Below, in pieces: positions 9,559 through 19,932 of a stretch of DNA of 52,098 nucleotides. The notes under the pieces were generated by a model. That model saw only the letters and a program-made list of their open reading frames with translations, did no database searches and was not told the DNA's origin. Position numbers and translations under genes: made by a program. How positions within the stretch are numbered: position 1 is the first letter of the stretch; every line of letters begins with the position of its first letter. Source of the DNA: an uncultured Clostridia bacterium (GTDB taxonomy: Bacteria; Bacillota; Clostridia; Oscillospirales; Ruminococcaceae); contig CALWNU010000029.1 in assembly GCA_944382905.1 (NCBI GenBank), forward strand, positions 1-52,098. Direction: 5' to 3'.

Positions 9559-10086
9559 TTACAAAAGGCACTCCAGCTGGCAGTCAAACGGTTCCTCTTT
9601 TACATGCCGCGGATGGTAGACCTGCGCTTCCACGCAGCCCATCTTCCGGTAAAAGGCCTGGCTTTCCACCGCAGAATGAGCGGAAAGGTACAATTTTCTC
9701 GCCCCTTTTTCTTTGGCCCACGCCTTTGCCGCCAGAAAAAGAGCGGTTCCCACCCCCTGGCGCCGACATTCTTCCGACACATGGAGGCTGGACAGGTCCA
9801 GATAGCGCTGCTCGCCGCCGAACAGCCCCGCTTCCACCGATACAAAGCCCTTGAGCTGCCCTTGGCGAAAGGCGGCGCAGACCAAACCGCCGCTGGCAGC
9901 GGTGTGTTTTAGGTCGCAAACCAGTTTCTGGTAATCCTCCCGGGACCAATCGTCCACAAAGGGATCTTGCCGGACCACCCATTTCCCCTCTTCCTTTCGC
10001 CAGCATTTTGTAACCACCTGGCGGCGGTGAAACTGGGAAAACAATTCCAAGGTAATTTCCTGTTGTGCCAAAATGCGGTACTCCAC
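9559..10086 (-). CDS. GNAT family N-acetyltransferase
   Basis: 175 residues. The acetyl-CoA motif A is clear: LDLSSLHVSEECRRQGVGTALF, with the RxxGxG/A pyrophosphate loop (shown here as RRQGVG), followed by AKAWAKEKGARKLYLSAH and the SQAFYRKMGC motif B. The acceptor is unknown. Start choice is open: a TTG at 10092 lies only 4 nt from the AGGAGG at 10097-10102, and the GTG at 10086 is 10 nt away. Both give the same protein apart from two residues. It sits where mnmE or mnmG would be expected downstream of jag, but is separated from jag by a strong terminator and is its own unit. Confidence 0.85.
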   Translation of the reverse strand: MEYRILAQQEITLELFSQFHRRQVVTKCWRKEEGKWVVRQDPFVDDWSREDYQKLVCDLKHTAASGGLVCAAFRQGQLKGFVSVEAGLFGGEQRYLDLSSLHVSEECRRQGVGTALFLAAKAWAKEKGARKLYLSAHSAVESQAFYRKMGCVEAQVYHPRHVKEEPFDCQLECLL

Positions 10087-10124
10087 CGGCAAAACACCTC
10101 CTTTCTTCGATCCGCGTCCGGTTG

Positions 10125-10164
10125 TGCAAAAAAGCGGCGGGACGAAAGTCCCGCCGCCTTTTTC
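10125..10164 (-). terminator. Terminator of the rpmH-jag operon
   Basis: GCGGCGGGAC (10134-10143) and GTCCCGCCGC (10148-10157) form a 10-bp stem capped by a GAAA tetraloop. It is flanked by an A-run on the left (T-run on the - strand) and a T-run on the right, so it may work both ways. Confidence 0.85.
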
Positions 10165-10197
10165 TAACTGGATACAACCGCTTGGGAAAACCGCGGA

Positions 10198-11040
10198 TCA
10201 GTCAATTTCGATTTTCGAATACAGCGGTTTGTTATCGTCTTCCACTTCCACCTTCGTACGGTTGGGCGTCACGTCCTGCGGAACATATTTTTCTTTCGGC
10301 TGGCGTTTTTCATATCCGCCCCGGCCGCCCCGGCCGCCCCGGCCGCCCCGGCCGCCTCTGGACCGGCCCCGGCCACCGTGTTCCGATCCCTCTTCCCGGC
10401 GATAGGGTTTCTTCACCGGGTTGGTGCTGCTGATGACCACCCGGCGGGACGGTTCTTCCCCGATGGAAGAAGAAGTGACCCCTTCCATCCCCTGGATGGT
10501 GGCGTGGATGACCCTTCTTTCATATGGGTTCATCGGCTCCAATGTCACGCTGCGCCCTGTCCGCGCCACCTGGCCGGACAATTTTTTCGCCAGTTTTTCC
10601 AGCGTTTTTTCTCTTTTTTCCCGGTAATTGCCGCTGTCCACCACAATGCGGTAATATTCCCCTTCCAGGCGGTTGGCCGCAAGGCCCGCCAGATACTGCA
10701 GCGCGTCCAGCGTCTCGCCGCGGCGCCCGATCAATACGCCGAGCCCTTCGCCATTCAGGGTGATTTTCGCGCAGTTTTCGCTTTCTTCCACGTCGATCTG
10801 GACCTGGTCTAAGCCCATCCCATGGAAAATGCTCTGCAAATACTCCACCGCGCACTGGGCTTTGGACTGTTCCACATAAACCCGTACCTTTGCCGGGGAC
10901 GCCCCCAGCCCCAAAAATCCTTTTTTCGGCAGGTCGATAATTTCAAACTGCGCTTCTTCCCGGGAAACGCCCAACTGTTCATACGCTTTTTCCAGCGCTT
11001 CATCGACTGTCTTGCCAGTCGCAATTACTTCACGATTCAC
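10198..11040 (-). CDS. khpB: RNA-binding protein Jag/KhpB with RGG-repeat tail
   Basis: 280 residues. KhpB (Jag, SpoIIIJ-associated) binds RNA, usually with KhpA, and affects cell division and elongation. The Jag N-terminal domain (about 1-50) contains LPKKGFLGLG. The KH domain follows, with the LNGEGLGVLIGRRGETLDAL motif, then the R3H domain with PYERRVIHATIQ. Unusually, residues about 222-245 form a low-complexity tail of consecutive RGG triplets, then a lysine-rich and an acidic end. It starts at GTG with GGAGG 7 nt upstream. It is the last gene of the rpmH-rnpA-yidD-yidC-jag series and is followed by a GNRA-loop terminator, with no mnmE after it. Confidence 0.93.
   Translation of the reverse strand: MNREVIATGKTVDEALEKAYEQLGVSREEAQFEIIDLPKKGFLGLGASPAKVRVYVEQSKAQCAVEYLQSIFHGMGLDQVQIDVEESENCAKITLNGEGLGVLIGRRGETLDALQYLAGLAANRLEGEYYRIVVDSGNYREKREKTLEKLAKKLSGQVARTGRSVTLEPMNPYERRVIHATIQGMEGVTSSSIGEEPSRRVVISSTNPVKKPYRREEGSEHGGRGRSRGGRGGRGGRGGRGGYEKRQPKEKYVPQDVTPNRTKVEVEDDNKPLYSKIEID
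10317..10352. repeat. 9-bp tandem repeat encoding RGG triplets
   Basis: Four copies of the unit CCGCCCCGG in tandem, inside jag; each copy encodes Arg-Gly-Gly on the - strand. The run could expand or contract without a frameshift. Confidence 0.85.
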
Positions 11041-11070
11041 AATGCAACCTCCAATCCAAACAAAAAGGAT

Positions 11071-12150
11071 TTATTCCTCATCCTCTGTATAAACATCCCC
11101 GTATTTTTCCGCCATGCGCCGCCGGGCTTCCGCGATTTTTTTCGCGTTGAGTTCCTTGGCGCTCATGCTCTTTTCTTGTTCCGATTCATCCAGCTGGGAT
11201 CCCTGCGCCTTTTTCTCCTTGAGCAGGCGCCGTTCTTCCCGCTCTTTTTCCTTTTCCGCTTCTTCCGCAGCTTTCGCCGCCTCTAATGCCGCCGTGGGAT
11301 CGTATTTTTTATGCAGCACCGCCGTCTGCCCCATGGTCAACACGTTGGACAGCAGCCAGTACATGCCGACGCCCGCCGGCACCTGAAACGCAAACCACAG
11401 CGAAAACAGCGGCATAAAGTACATCATGCCTTTCATCATCCCGCCGCCGGCCGCGTCGCCCATGGTCATTTTGTTCTGCCGTTGGGCCTGGATGGAGATG
11501 AGCAGCGAGGTCACGCCGGACAGAATCGGCACCAGCAGAAGGGGGATATAAACCGACAGCGGCTGCCCATTGGGCGTCAGCGTCGGCGTCTGCGCCAAGT
11601 TGACCCCCAAAAAGGAAAAGTTGATGGCCTGCGCCTTTTGAATAAAGTCCGCGCCCAGCTCACTCCAGGGGGCGGGATCCGCCTGGATGGCGTGGATCAT
11701 CGTGATCTGCGAGGCCATGGTATTGCCGGTGTTCATTCCCAGGCTCGCCAGGATTTCCGTCGCCTTTTCGATAATCTCCGCGCCGGGCCGAATAATATGG
11801 GTAATGGGCTTATAAATAACGTCGATCATCCCGAACAGGATGGGGAAGCTGATCAAGGAAGGAAGACAACCGCTCATGGGGTTGTAATGCTCCTTTTCGT
11901 ACAGCTTCATCATCTCTTCATTGAGCTTTTCTTTGTTGTTTTTATATTTGCGCTGCAGCGCATCCATTTGCGGTTTGAAAATGGCGGTTTTCATCATGGA
12001 TTTCTGCTGTTTGATCGCCAGCGGAAGCTGCAATGCTTTGGTCAAAATCGTAAACAGGATCAACGCGAGCCCATAATTTTGCACAATCAAATAACAGACA
12101 TACATAATCCAGCCCAGCGGCCAGCCGAATACCGTATAAATAAAATTCAT
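11071..12150 (-). CDS. yidC: Membrane protein insertase YidC/OxaA
   Basis: 359 residues. It inserts and folds membrane proteins, alone or with SecYEG. The N-terminus goes straight into a membrane helix without the lipoprotein signal seen in many Firmicute homologues. The conserved core is visible: LTKALQLPLAIKQQKSM, YKNNKEKLNEEMMKLYEKE (the coiled hairpin) and NPMSGCLPSLISFPILFGM, then PLFSLWFAFQVPAGVGMYW. A highly charged tail of about 75 residues (Glu/Lys/Arg-rich, coiled-coil-like) follows, of the kind that contacts ribosomes. GGAGG precedes the ATG. It lies between yidD and jag, 30 nt upstream of jag. Confidence 0.96.
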   Translation of the reverse strand: MNFIYTVFGWPLGWIMYVCYLIVQNYGLALILFTILTKALQLPLAIKQQKSMMKTAIFKPQMDALQRKYKNNKEKLNEEMMKLYEKEHYNPMSGCLPSLISFPILFGMIDVIYKPITHIIRPGAEIIEKATEILASLGMNTGNTMASQITMIHAIQADPAPWSELGADFIQKAQAINFSFLGVNLAQTPTLTPNGQPLSVYIPLLLVPILSGVTSLLISIQAQRQNKMTMGDAAGGGMMKGMMYFMPLFSLWFAFQVPAGVGMYWLLSNVLTMGQTAVLHKKYDPTAALEAAKAAEEAEKEKEREERRLLKEKKAQGSQLDESEQEKSMSAKELNAKKIAEARRRMAEKYGDVYTEDEE

Positions 12151-12231
12151 TCCTCGTCCTCCGTTTCCAGCATTTCGAAGTGTTCATCCATTTCCGCGTT
12201 TCAAGGCCTCGAAGTAGTAGGAGGAGCGGCC

Positions 12232-12483
12232 TTATCCCTTTTTCCGTTTGGAAAACCAGGTAAACTCTTCCGGCACCGGGTCGATGCCGCCGGGGTGAAA
12301 AGGGTGACAACGCAGAATGCGCCGAAGCGCCAAAATCCCGCCCTTCCATGCACCGAAGCGTTCTATGGCCTGCAGAGCATAAGAAGAGCAGGTGGGATAA
12401 AATCTGCAGGTGGGAACTGGCTTGATCCTAGACAGATATTTCCGGTACAGCCGGATCATCCACAGCATCCCTTTTTTGATCAT
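12232..12483 (-). CDS. yidD: Membrane protein insertion efficiency factor YidD
   Basis: 83 residues. Small conserved protein that aids YidC-dependent insertion. Family motifs are [31 protein letters not shown], and [17 protein letters not shown]. The ATG at 12483 lies inside rnpA, so the two genes overlap by 56 nt in different frames and are probably translationally coupled. yidC follows after about 80 nt. Confidence 0.96.
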   Translation of the reverse strand: MIKKGMLWMIRLYRKYLSRIKPVPTCRFYPTCSSYALQAIERFGAWKGGILALRRILRCHPFHPGGIDPVPEEFTWFSKRKKG

Positions 12484-12817
12484 GTTCCATCAGTCCCAGC
12501 TTTTGCAGATGTTTTTCCAAAACAGGCGCGATGGTAGTTGATTTCGCAAGGGGCGTTTTGGCCCGCGCGACCAAAACAATGTCATAGCCTTTTTTCAATT
12601 TTTGCAGTTGCAGCGTGTTCCACGCCGCGGCAATCACACGCCTTGCCCTGTTTCGTTTGACCGCATTCCCTACTTTTTTGGATGCGGTAATGCCGATGCG
12701 GTTTTCGCCCATCCGGTTTTTCACCGCATAGGTGACCAGCAACGGATGCGCCGCAAATTTTCCCTTCCGATAGGCCCTTTGGAAATCACGGTTTTGATTG
12801 AGTTTGACAACTTTCAT
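12428..12817 (-). CDS. rnpA: Ribonuclease P protein component
   Basis: 129 residues; protein partner of the RNase P RNA, needed for 5' maturation of tRNAs. The RNR motif reads [15 protein letters not shown] (about residues 53-67), preceded by the family segment RIGITASKK. The open frame runs upstream to 12934, but the ATG at 12817 gives the family start and has GAGAAGGCGGG upstream. The C-terminus is longer than usual, ending in an acidic segment because it reads through the yidD start region. It sits between rpmH, from which two hairpins separate it, and yidD. Confidence 0.95.
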   Translation of the reverse strand: MKVVKLNQNRDFQRAYRKGKFAAHPLLVTYAVKNRMGENRIGITASKKVGNAVKRNRARRVIAAAWNTLQLQKLKKGYDIVLVARAKTPLAKSTTIAPVLEKHLQKLGLMEHDQKRDAVDDPAVPEISV

Positions 12818-12841
12818 CCGAATTCCCGCCTTCTCCAACAA

Positions 12842-12873
12842 AAAACGCCTTCTGATCAAATCAAAAGGCGTTT
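12842..12873 (-). terminator. Second hairpin between rpmH and rnpA
   Basis: On the - strand AAACGCCTT pairs with AAGGCGTTT, followed by more T's (complement of the A-run at 12840-12845). It looks like an intrinsic terminator or attenuator 25 nt before rnpA. Confidence 0.6.
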
Positions 12874-12919
12874 CCTTTTTTGGTATGATGTCCCAAGCCG
12901 GCCGAAAAATACGGCACAT

Positions 12920-12948
12920 AAAAAGAAAGACCACATTGGCATGTGGTC
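12920..12948 (-). terminator. First hairpin after rpmH
   Basis: GACCACAT (12929-12936) and ATGTGGTC (12941-12948) form an 8-bp stem with a 4-nt loop, followed on the - strand by TTTCTTTTT. It begins 10 nt after the rpmH stop. Confidence 0.65.
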
Positions 12949-12957
12949 AACCCCCTT

Positions 12958-13092
12958 TTAGTAGGAGAGACGCGCTCTTCCTTTGGCTCTTCTGCGTGCC
13001 AAAACCTTACGCCCATTTCTGGTTGACATTCTCTTGCGAAAACCGTGTTCTTTTTTTCTTTGCAGCTTTTTGGGCTGGTATGTTCTGAACAT
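12958..13092 (-). CDS. rpmH: 50S ribosomal protein L34
   Basis: 44 residues. The sequence begins [20 protein letters not shown] and ends [12 protein letters not shown], the standard bL34 pattern of a short, very basic peptide that packs against 23S rRNA. The frame is open upstream to 13428, but AAAGGAGGG immediately before 13092 fixes the start. It is divergent from dnaA, the classical Firmicute origin arrangement, with its own promoter at 13131-13160 and two terminator-like hairpins downstream. Confidence 0.98.
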   Translation of the reverse strand: MFRTYQPKKLQRKKEHGFRKRMSTRNGRKVLARRRAKGRARLSY

Positions 13093-13130
13093 AAATGTCC
13101 CTCCTTTCGAGGCTAACCTTGCAAGAATAT

Positions 13131-13160
13131 AGTATATCTTACCTGGACTTGTTATGTCAA
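13131..13160 (-). promoter_or_regulatory. Promoter of the rpmH operon
   Basis: Read on the - strand: TTGACA (complement of 13155-13160) and TATACT (complement of 13131-13136), 18 nt apart, about 40 nt before rpmH. Confidence 0.8.
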
Positions 13161-13338
13161 TATCCAAACCAAAAAAAACATGGAGAATCCGGCGTCCGGC
13201 GGCTGTTTTTTTCCGGTTTGCCCCGGCCGGGCGGGACTGGGATCCCGCCGAACCTGTTTTTCCCCCGTTTTGATTGCCGGGCAGGACGGCGGCCCAATAT
13301 ACTATTATAAATATAGTTTCTTTCATCGGTGGAAAACC
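13161..13338. other. rpmH-dnaA intergenic region
   Basis: The 363-nt gap between rpmH (ends 13092) and dnaA (13456) contains the two divergent promoters. Between them is a GC-rich stretch (13185-13285) with a hairpin GGCGGGA/TCCCGCC (13230-13249), then an AT-rich patch around 13294-13317. I see no open frame with a ribosome site here. Confidence 0.5.
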
Positions 13339-13368
13339 TTGAAAACTCAGTCCTATGTATGGTATAAT
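13339..13368 (+). promoter_or_regulatory. Promoter of dnaA
   Basis: TTGAAA at 13339-13344 and an extended -10 (TGG then TATAAT at 13363-13368), 18-nt spacer. TTTTCCACA-type boxes lie on both sides, consistent with DnaA autoregulation. Confidence 0.75.
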
Positions 13369-13383
13369 TTTGGAGTAATTTGT

Positions 13384-13418
13384 TGTGGAAAAAAAAAGTT
13401 TTTTCCAAATTTTCCACC
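13384..13418. promoter_or_regulatory. DnaA-box-like sites in the dnaA 5' leader
   Basis: TGTGGAAAA (13384-13392) is the complement of TTTTCCACA, one change from the DnaA box TTATCCACA. TTTTCCACC (13410-13418) is one further off. A related GGTGGAAAA lies at 13328-13336. The two leader sites flank a GGAAAAAA/TTTTTTCC inverted repeat, so this leader RNA could also fold. Confidence 0.55.
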
Positions 13419-13455
13419 TGTTTTTCAACCTTGAGAACGGAGGGACTGACTCTCG

Positions 13456-14805
13456 ATGGAATCCTTACAGGAAATCCTGGACCTCGTTTTTCAAAAACTC
13501 CAGGAAAATATGAATCCCACTGCGTACGCCGCGTGGATCAAAGGAATCGAACCGTTGAAAATGGAAGGTTCGACCGTCTATCTGCAGGTACAAACCCAAT
13601 TCAAACGGGACCAAATCATGGGGCGCTATCTGGACCTGATCGCTTCCTGCTTTGAAGATGTGGTAGGCTTCCCGGTAGAGGTGGTCATCCAATACAAATT
13701 CAGCGATTCCTCCCTTTCTACCCCCAGCCCGGTACCTTCCTTCCCGCCGAAATATACGCCGGAAGAAATGGAAAAAAACAGTTCAGGCGGGGATTATGAC
13801 TATACGTTCAGTACCTTCATCGTAGGCCCCTCCAACAAGTTTGCCCATGCCGCGTCCCTGGCTGTAGCCACCAACCCAGCGGGGGCGTATAACCCCCTGT
13901 TCATATACGGCGGGTCCGGGCTGGGAAAGACCCACCTGCTTTATGCCATTTCCAACGAAATTGTCAAAAACCGCCCGGGCACCAACGCCATTTATATCAA
14001 AGGGGAAGATTTTACCAACGAGCTGATCGAGGCCATCAAATCGGAAACCACCATGGCGTTTCACAACAAATACCGCCAGGCGGACGTGCTGTTGGTGGAC
14101 GATATCCAGTTTATCGGCGGCAAGGACCAGACCCAGGAAGAATTTTTCCATACCTTTAACACGCTGTACCAGGCGGAAAAACAGATCGTGCTGACCTCCG
14201 ACCGTCCGCCCAAGGAAATCAAAACCCTGGAGGACCGGCTGCGCACCCGGTTTGAATGGGGGCTGCTGGCGGATATCCAGCCGCCGGATTTTGAAACCCG
14301 CATCGCCATCATCCAAAGAAAAGCGGAACTGCTGGACATCCACGTGCCGGACGAGGTCTGTGAGTACATCGCCAACAAGCTCAAAACCAACATCCGCCAG
14401 CTGGAAGGCGTGGTCAAAAAGCTTAAGGCTTACAAACTGTTGGCGGGGACCCCGCCGTCGGTGCTCATTGCGCAAAACGCCATCCGGGAAGTGCTCAACG
14501 ACCAGCAGCCTGTCCCGGTAACGGTGGAACGCATCATTGCGGAAGTGGGAAGGACCTGCGGCGTTTCCTCCCAGGACATCCGCTCCAACAAACGTTCTGC
14601 CACCATCTCCTCCGCCCGGCAGGTGTCCATTTACATCGTGCGGGAGATCACCCAGATGTCCATGGCGGCCATCGGCGAGGAATTCGGCGGGCGGGACCAT
14701 TCTACCATCGTCTACGCCATCCAGCAGGTGGAGAAAAACATGAAAGCGGATTTCCGGTACCGGGAAATGGTGGAGGATATCATCAAAAACATCCAAAATA
14801 CGTAA
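13456..14805 (+). CDS. dnaA: Chromosomal replication initiator DnaA
   Basis: AAA+ protein that binds DnaA boxes, melts the origin and loads helicase. 449 residues. Domain I spans about 1-85, a short proline-rich linker follows, and domain III has Walker [11 protein letters not shown] (152-161), Walker B LLVDDIQF (about 211) and RTRFEWGL (arginine-finger region). Domain IV is a helix-turn-helix ending in the box-recognition signature [13 protein letters not shown] (near 408-420). ACGGAGGGAC precedes the ATG. It is first in dnaA-dnaN-yaaA-recF-remB-gyrB order and probably autoregulated through boxes in its leader. Confidence 0.98.
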   Translation: MESLQEILDLVFQKLQENMNPTAYAAWIKGIEPLKMEGSTVYLQVQTQFKRDQIMGRYLDLIASCFEDVVGFPVEVVIQYKFSDSSLSTPSPVPSFPPKYTPEEMEKNSSGGDYDYTFSTFIVGPSNKFAHAASLAVATNPAGAYNPLFIYGGSGLGKTHLLYAISNEIVKNRPGTNAIYIKGEDFTNELIEAIKSETTMAFHNKYRQADVLLVDDIQFIGGKDQTQEEFFHTFNTLYQAEKQIVLTSDRPPKEIKTLEDRLRTRFEWGLLADIQPPDFETRIAIIQRKAELLDIHVPDEVCEYIANKLKTNIRQLEGVVKKLKAYKLLAGTPPSVLIAQNAIREVLNDQQPVPVTVERIIAEVGRTCGVSSQDIRSNKRSATISSARQVSIYIVREITQMSMAAIGEEFGGRDHSTIVYAIQQVEKNMKADFRYREMVEDIIKNIQNT

Positions 14806-15142
14806 GTTTCCCCGGTTTCCACCATTCCACCATCCACCGCTTGTGGAAAAAGAAGCAGGTTCTTTGGTATTTTCCTCTTTTTTCACTGAGTTTTCCACAA
14901 TATCTCCACTTTCCCCATGCTTTTTGGTGGGAAACCTTTGCGGCATTTTCTTTTTTTCACTTCTTCACAATTTTCCCACCGACCATTCCCCCTGCCCCCA
15001 TCAGGGACAAACCGCACCAGAATGCGGCGTTAGGCCGTTTTTTCACAAATCCACGGCCCCTACTACTAAGACTAAATTTTATATTCTCTCTTCAATGGAT
15101 CTTTCCCATTGATGTGACTTGTGGAAAAGGAGTGTGACTTCA
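14806..15142. other. oriC: Putative replication origin (oriC) between dnaA and dnaN
   Basis: This 337-nt non-coding gap has TTTTCCACA-type boxes at 14842-14850 (-), 14891-14899 (+) and 15120-15128 (-), weaker TTCTTCACA at 14961-14969 and TTTTTCACA at 15039-15047. The last is followed by a GC-rich segment, then CTA triplets from 15060, then AT-rich DNA to about 15090. This order (box, GC cluster, DnaA-trio, AT-rich) is the basal unwinding layout known from Bacillus subtilis. A small CAATGG/CCATTG hairpin lies at 15093-15111. The last box overlaps the dnaN ribosome site. Confidence 0.75.
15060..15074 (+). promoter_or_regulatory. DnaA-trio-like element
   Basis: CTA-CTA-CTA-AGA-CTA followed by AATTTTATATT. 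The opposite strand is the 3'-GAT repeat bound by the DnaA filament in B. subtilis. It starts 12 nt after a box-like TTTTTCACA in the same orientation as the model. Confidence 0.6.
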
Positions 15143-16252
15143 TTGAAGTTCAGTTGTTCCCGTCCGGAATTATATGAGATCGTTTCCAACGTGTCCCGCG
15201 CGGTTTCCGGTAAGACCTCCCTGGCTGTATTGGAAGGCATTCTCATCCGCGCCAAGGCGGACACCCTTTCTTTTTTGGGGTATGATCTGGACCTTGGCAT
15301 CTTTGCCCAGATGGGCGCCAAAGTAGAAGAGGAGGGAGAAATCGTCCTATCTGCCAAACTGTTCGTGGATATGATGCGGCGGATGAACGGAGAGACGGTT
15401 TCGATCCAGACCGACGAAAAATATCTCACCGAAATCAAAAGCGGCGCCACCGAATTTACGATTTTAGGGATTCCTTCGGACGAATTCCCGGAAATCCCTT
15501 CTGTCCAGGAAGAACAGTCGATTTGCCTGCCGCAGCACCTACTAAAAAGCATGATTGATCAGACGCTGTTCGCCATTTCCACCAACGATGCCAAGCCGGT
15601 CCATACCGGTTCTTTGTTCCAGCTGTCTGACCGGCAGCTGCGGGTGGTCTCGGTGGATGGGTTCCGCCTGGCGCTGCGCCGGGAACAGGTGGCGGCGGAA
15701 GGGGAAGCCCAGTTTATCATCCCGGGCAAGACGCTGTCTGAAATGAGCAAGCTTCTGTCCGAAGAAGAGGAGCAGGAAGCCAAATTATACCTTTCCAAAA
15801 AGCATGTGGTGATCCAGATCGGCCAATACCGGGTAATTTCCAGGCTGTTGGAAGGGGAATTTCTCGACTACCAGGCAGCCATCCCCCAGGGGGGGAATAC
15901 CACGGTTACCGTAGGGGTGCGCCCGCTGATCGACAGCATCGAGCGGACTTCCCTATTGATTTCCGACCGGCTGAAAAGCCCGCTGCGGATTCATTTTGAA
16001 CAAGGGCAGATCAAAATGTCCTGTTCCACGGCCATCGGCAAAGCCTACGATCAGCTGGAATGCCAGCTGGAAGGGGACGAGGTGGAAATCGGCTTTAACA
16101 ACCGCTATATGCTGGAGGCGCTGCGCGCCGCCGGCTGCGACCAGGTCAAACTGGTGATCAGCGGGCCGCTTTCGCCGATGAAGGTGCTGCCTATGGAAGG
16201 AGACAGCTTTTTGTTTTTGATTTTGCCGGTCCGGCTCAAAAGCGAGATTTAA
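15143..16252 (+). CDS. dnaN: DNA polymerase III beta subunit (sliding clamp)
   Basis: 369 residues, the standard clamp length. DnaN forms the ring that tethers polymerase and recruits repair and RarA-type proteins. It begins (M)KFSCSRPELYEIVSNVSRAV, has three clamp domains, and ends in the LPVRL C-terminal signature of beta clamps. No ATG fits. A TTG at 15143, with AAGGAG at 15127-15132, gives the family N-terminus; an earlier TTG at 15119 would add eight residues unlike the family. It lies directly after the putative origin, and a TTTTCCACA-type box overlaps its ribosome site. Confidence 0.96.
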   Translation: MKFSCSRPELYEIVSNVSRAVSGKTSLAVLEGILIRAKADTLSFLGYDLDLGIFAQMGAKVEEEGEIVLSAKLFVDMMRRMNGETVSIQTDEKYLTEIKSGATEFTILGIPSDEFPEIPSVQEEQSICLPQHLLKSMIDQTLFAISTNDAKPVHTGSLFQLSDRQLRVVSVDGFRLALRREQVAAEGEAQFIIPGKTLSEMSKLLSEEEEQEAKLYLSKKHVVIQIGQYRVISRLLEGEFLDYQAAIPQGGNTTVTVGVRPLIDSIERTSLLISDRLKSPLRIHFEQGQIKMSCSTAIGKAYDQLECQLEGDEVEIGFNNRYMLEALRAAGCDQVKLVISGPLSPMKVLPMEGDSFLFLILPVRLKSEI

Positions 16253-16270
16253 GCGGAAAGAGGGAATACC

Positions 16271-16498
16271 ATGGCGGAATGCAGGATTTTCCCGATCCGG
16301 ACGGAATGGATCCGGCTGGATCAGTTTTTGAAATACTGCGGGCTGGCGGAAACCGGCGGCCACGCAAAGGAAATCGTAGAAGAAGGGGCGGTTTCGGTCA
16401 ACGGGGAAGTTTGCACCATGCGCGGGAAAAAGCTGCGTCCCGGCGACCATGTGCAGGTGGACCAGTGGGATCTGGAGGTCGGTACCTTTGAAGGTTAA
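16271..16498 (+). CDS. yaaA: S4-domain RNA-binding protein YaaA
   Basis: 75 residues. The RNA-binding S4 fold is seen in [20 protein letters not shown], then [27 protein letters not shown]. YaaA-type proteins between dnaN and recF are conserved in Firmicutes; homologues are linked to 50S ribosome assembly. AAGAGGG lies before the ATG. It follows dnaN by 18 nt and its end overlaps the recF start by 11 nt. Confidence 0.93.
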   Translation: MAECRIFPIRTEWIRLDQFLKYCGLAETGGHAKEIVEEGAVSVNGEVCTMRGKKLRPGDHVQVDQWDLEVGTFEG

Positions 16499-17591
16499 CC
16501 AGCTGGAACTGGAGCAATTCCGCAATATGGAGTCGTTATCCTTTTCGCCTGGGGCGTCGGTGAACATCATCTACGGAGACAACGCCCAGGGCAAGACCAA
16601 CCTGTTGGAAGCGATCTGGCTGTTGTCCGGGGCAAAAAGTTTTCGCGGGGCCAAAGACGGGGATCTGATCCGGTTCGGCGCAGGCCGGGCCCGGGTGGAA
16701 GCGGCGTTTGACTGCCAAGGGCGCCGGCAGCAGGCGAAGATTGTGTGGGACGGGAAAAAAACCGCCTGGCTCAACGATATTTTGCAAGAATCGGTCAGCA
16801 GCTTTGCAGGGATTTTTACCGCGGTGGTCTTTTCCCCGTCTCATTTGGGGCTGGTCCGGGACGGACCTGCGGTGCGGCGGAAGTTTTTAGATACATCCCT
16901 GTGCCAGATCCTGCCGCGGTATATCGGAATGATCGGCCGGTACCAGCGGATTGTACTGCAGCGCAATACCCTGCTTAAGGATATCTCCCGCGCGCCGTCT
17001 TTATTGGATACGCTGGACGTATGGGATGAAAAACTGGCGGCGCTGGGCGGGGCAATCATCCGGATGCGGATGGAATATACCCGCCGGCTGCAGATCCAGG
17101 CCAACGAAATTTACCACGGGATCTCCATGGAAAAAGAAGATTTTTCCATTGCTTACCGCCCGGCGGGGCTTGCGATCCGCCCGGGGCAGGATCAGCAGGA
17201 AATCGCCGGGCTGTTGCGGGAGGCGCTGGCCCGTGGCCGGGGGGAGGACCTGAAAAGCGGATTCACCCTGACCGGCCCGCATCGGGACGATTTGGAGATT
17301 ACCATCGACGGACGCAGCGTTCGCGCATTCGGCTCCCAGGGGCAGCAGCGCAGCTGCGTGCTGGCGTTAAAATTAGCGGAAAGCCGCTGTATCGGGGAAT
17401 TGCTGGGAGAAAACCCCGTGATTTTATTAGACGACGTCATGAGCGAGCTGGATCAAAACCGGCGGGATTATTTGCTCAACCATTTAAGCGGAAACCAGAT
17501 TTTTATTACCTGCTGCGACAAAGGGTATTTTTCCCGGTTGGAACAGGGCAGCATTTTCCATATGGAAAACGGCAAGCTTTCGCAGGAATGA
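16488..17591 (+). CDS. recF: DNA replication and repair protein RecF
   Basis: 367 residues. SMC-like ATPase that helps load RecA at single-strand gaps. Walker [19 protein letters not shown] is near residues 31-48, the ABC signature-like [17 protein letters not shown] near 281-297 and Walker [11 protein letters not shown] near 312-321. The start is a TTG at 16488, inside the end of yaaA, with GGAGG at 16474-16478; the frame is open further up but those residues belong to the yaaA region. The product begins [13 protein letters not shown], matching the family. It is translationally coupled to yaaA and followed 12 nt later by remB. Confidence 0.96.
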   Translation: MKVNQLELEQFRNMESLSFSPGASVNIIYGDNAQGKTNLLEAIWLLSGAKSFRGAKDGDLIRFGAGRARVEAAFDCQGRRQQAKIVWDGKKTAWLNDILQESVSSFAGIFTAVVFSPSHLGLVRDGPAVRRKFLDTSLCQILPRYIGMIGRYQRIVLQRNTLLKDISRAPSLLDTLDVWDEKLAALGGAIIRMRMEYTRRLQIQANEIYHGISMEKEDFSIAYRPAGLAIRPGQDQQEIAGLLREALARGRGEDLKSGFTLTGPHRDDLEITIDGRSVRAFGSQGQQRSCVLALKLAESRCIGELLGENPVILLDDVMSELDQNRRDYLLNHLSGNQIFITCCDKGYFSRLEQGSIFHMENGKLSQE

Positions 17592-17603
17592 GGGAACAAC
17601 AGG

Positions 17604-19882
<2,279 letters not shown>

Positions 19883-19932
19883 CGGGCCGCCTGCCCGGAC
19901 ATCCGCCAGGGCAGCCTGTTGGGGGGATTTGT

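Noticed and set aside
10317..10352. Tandem repeat considered as CRISPR or satellite
   Set aside because: Units are 9 bp with no spacers and keep the reading frame of jag, so it is a coding repeat.
13185..13285. GC-rich block with hairpin between rpmH and dnaA considered as a small RNA
   Set aside because: No convincing promoter for it and only one short stem; left as intergenic structure.
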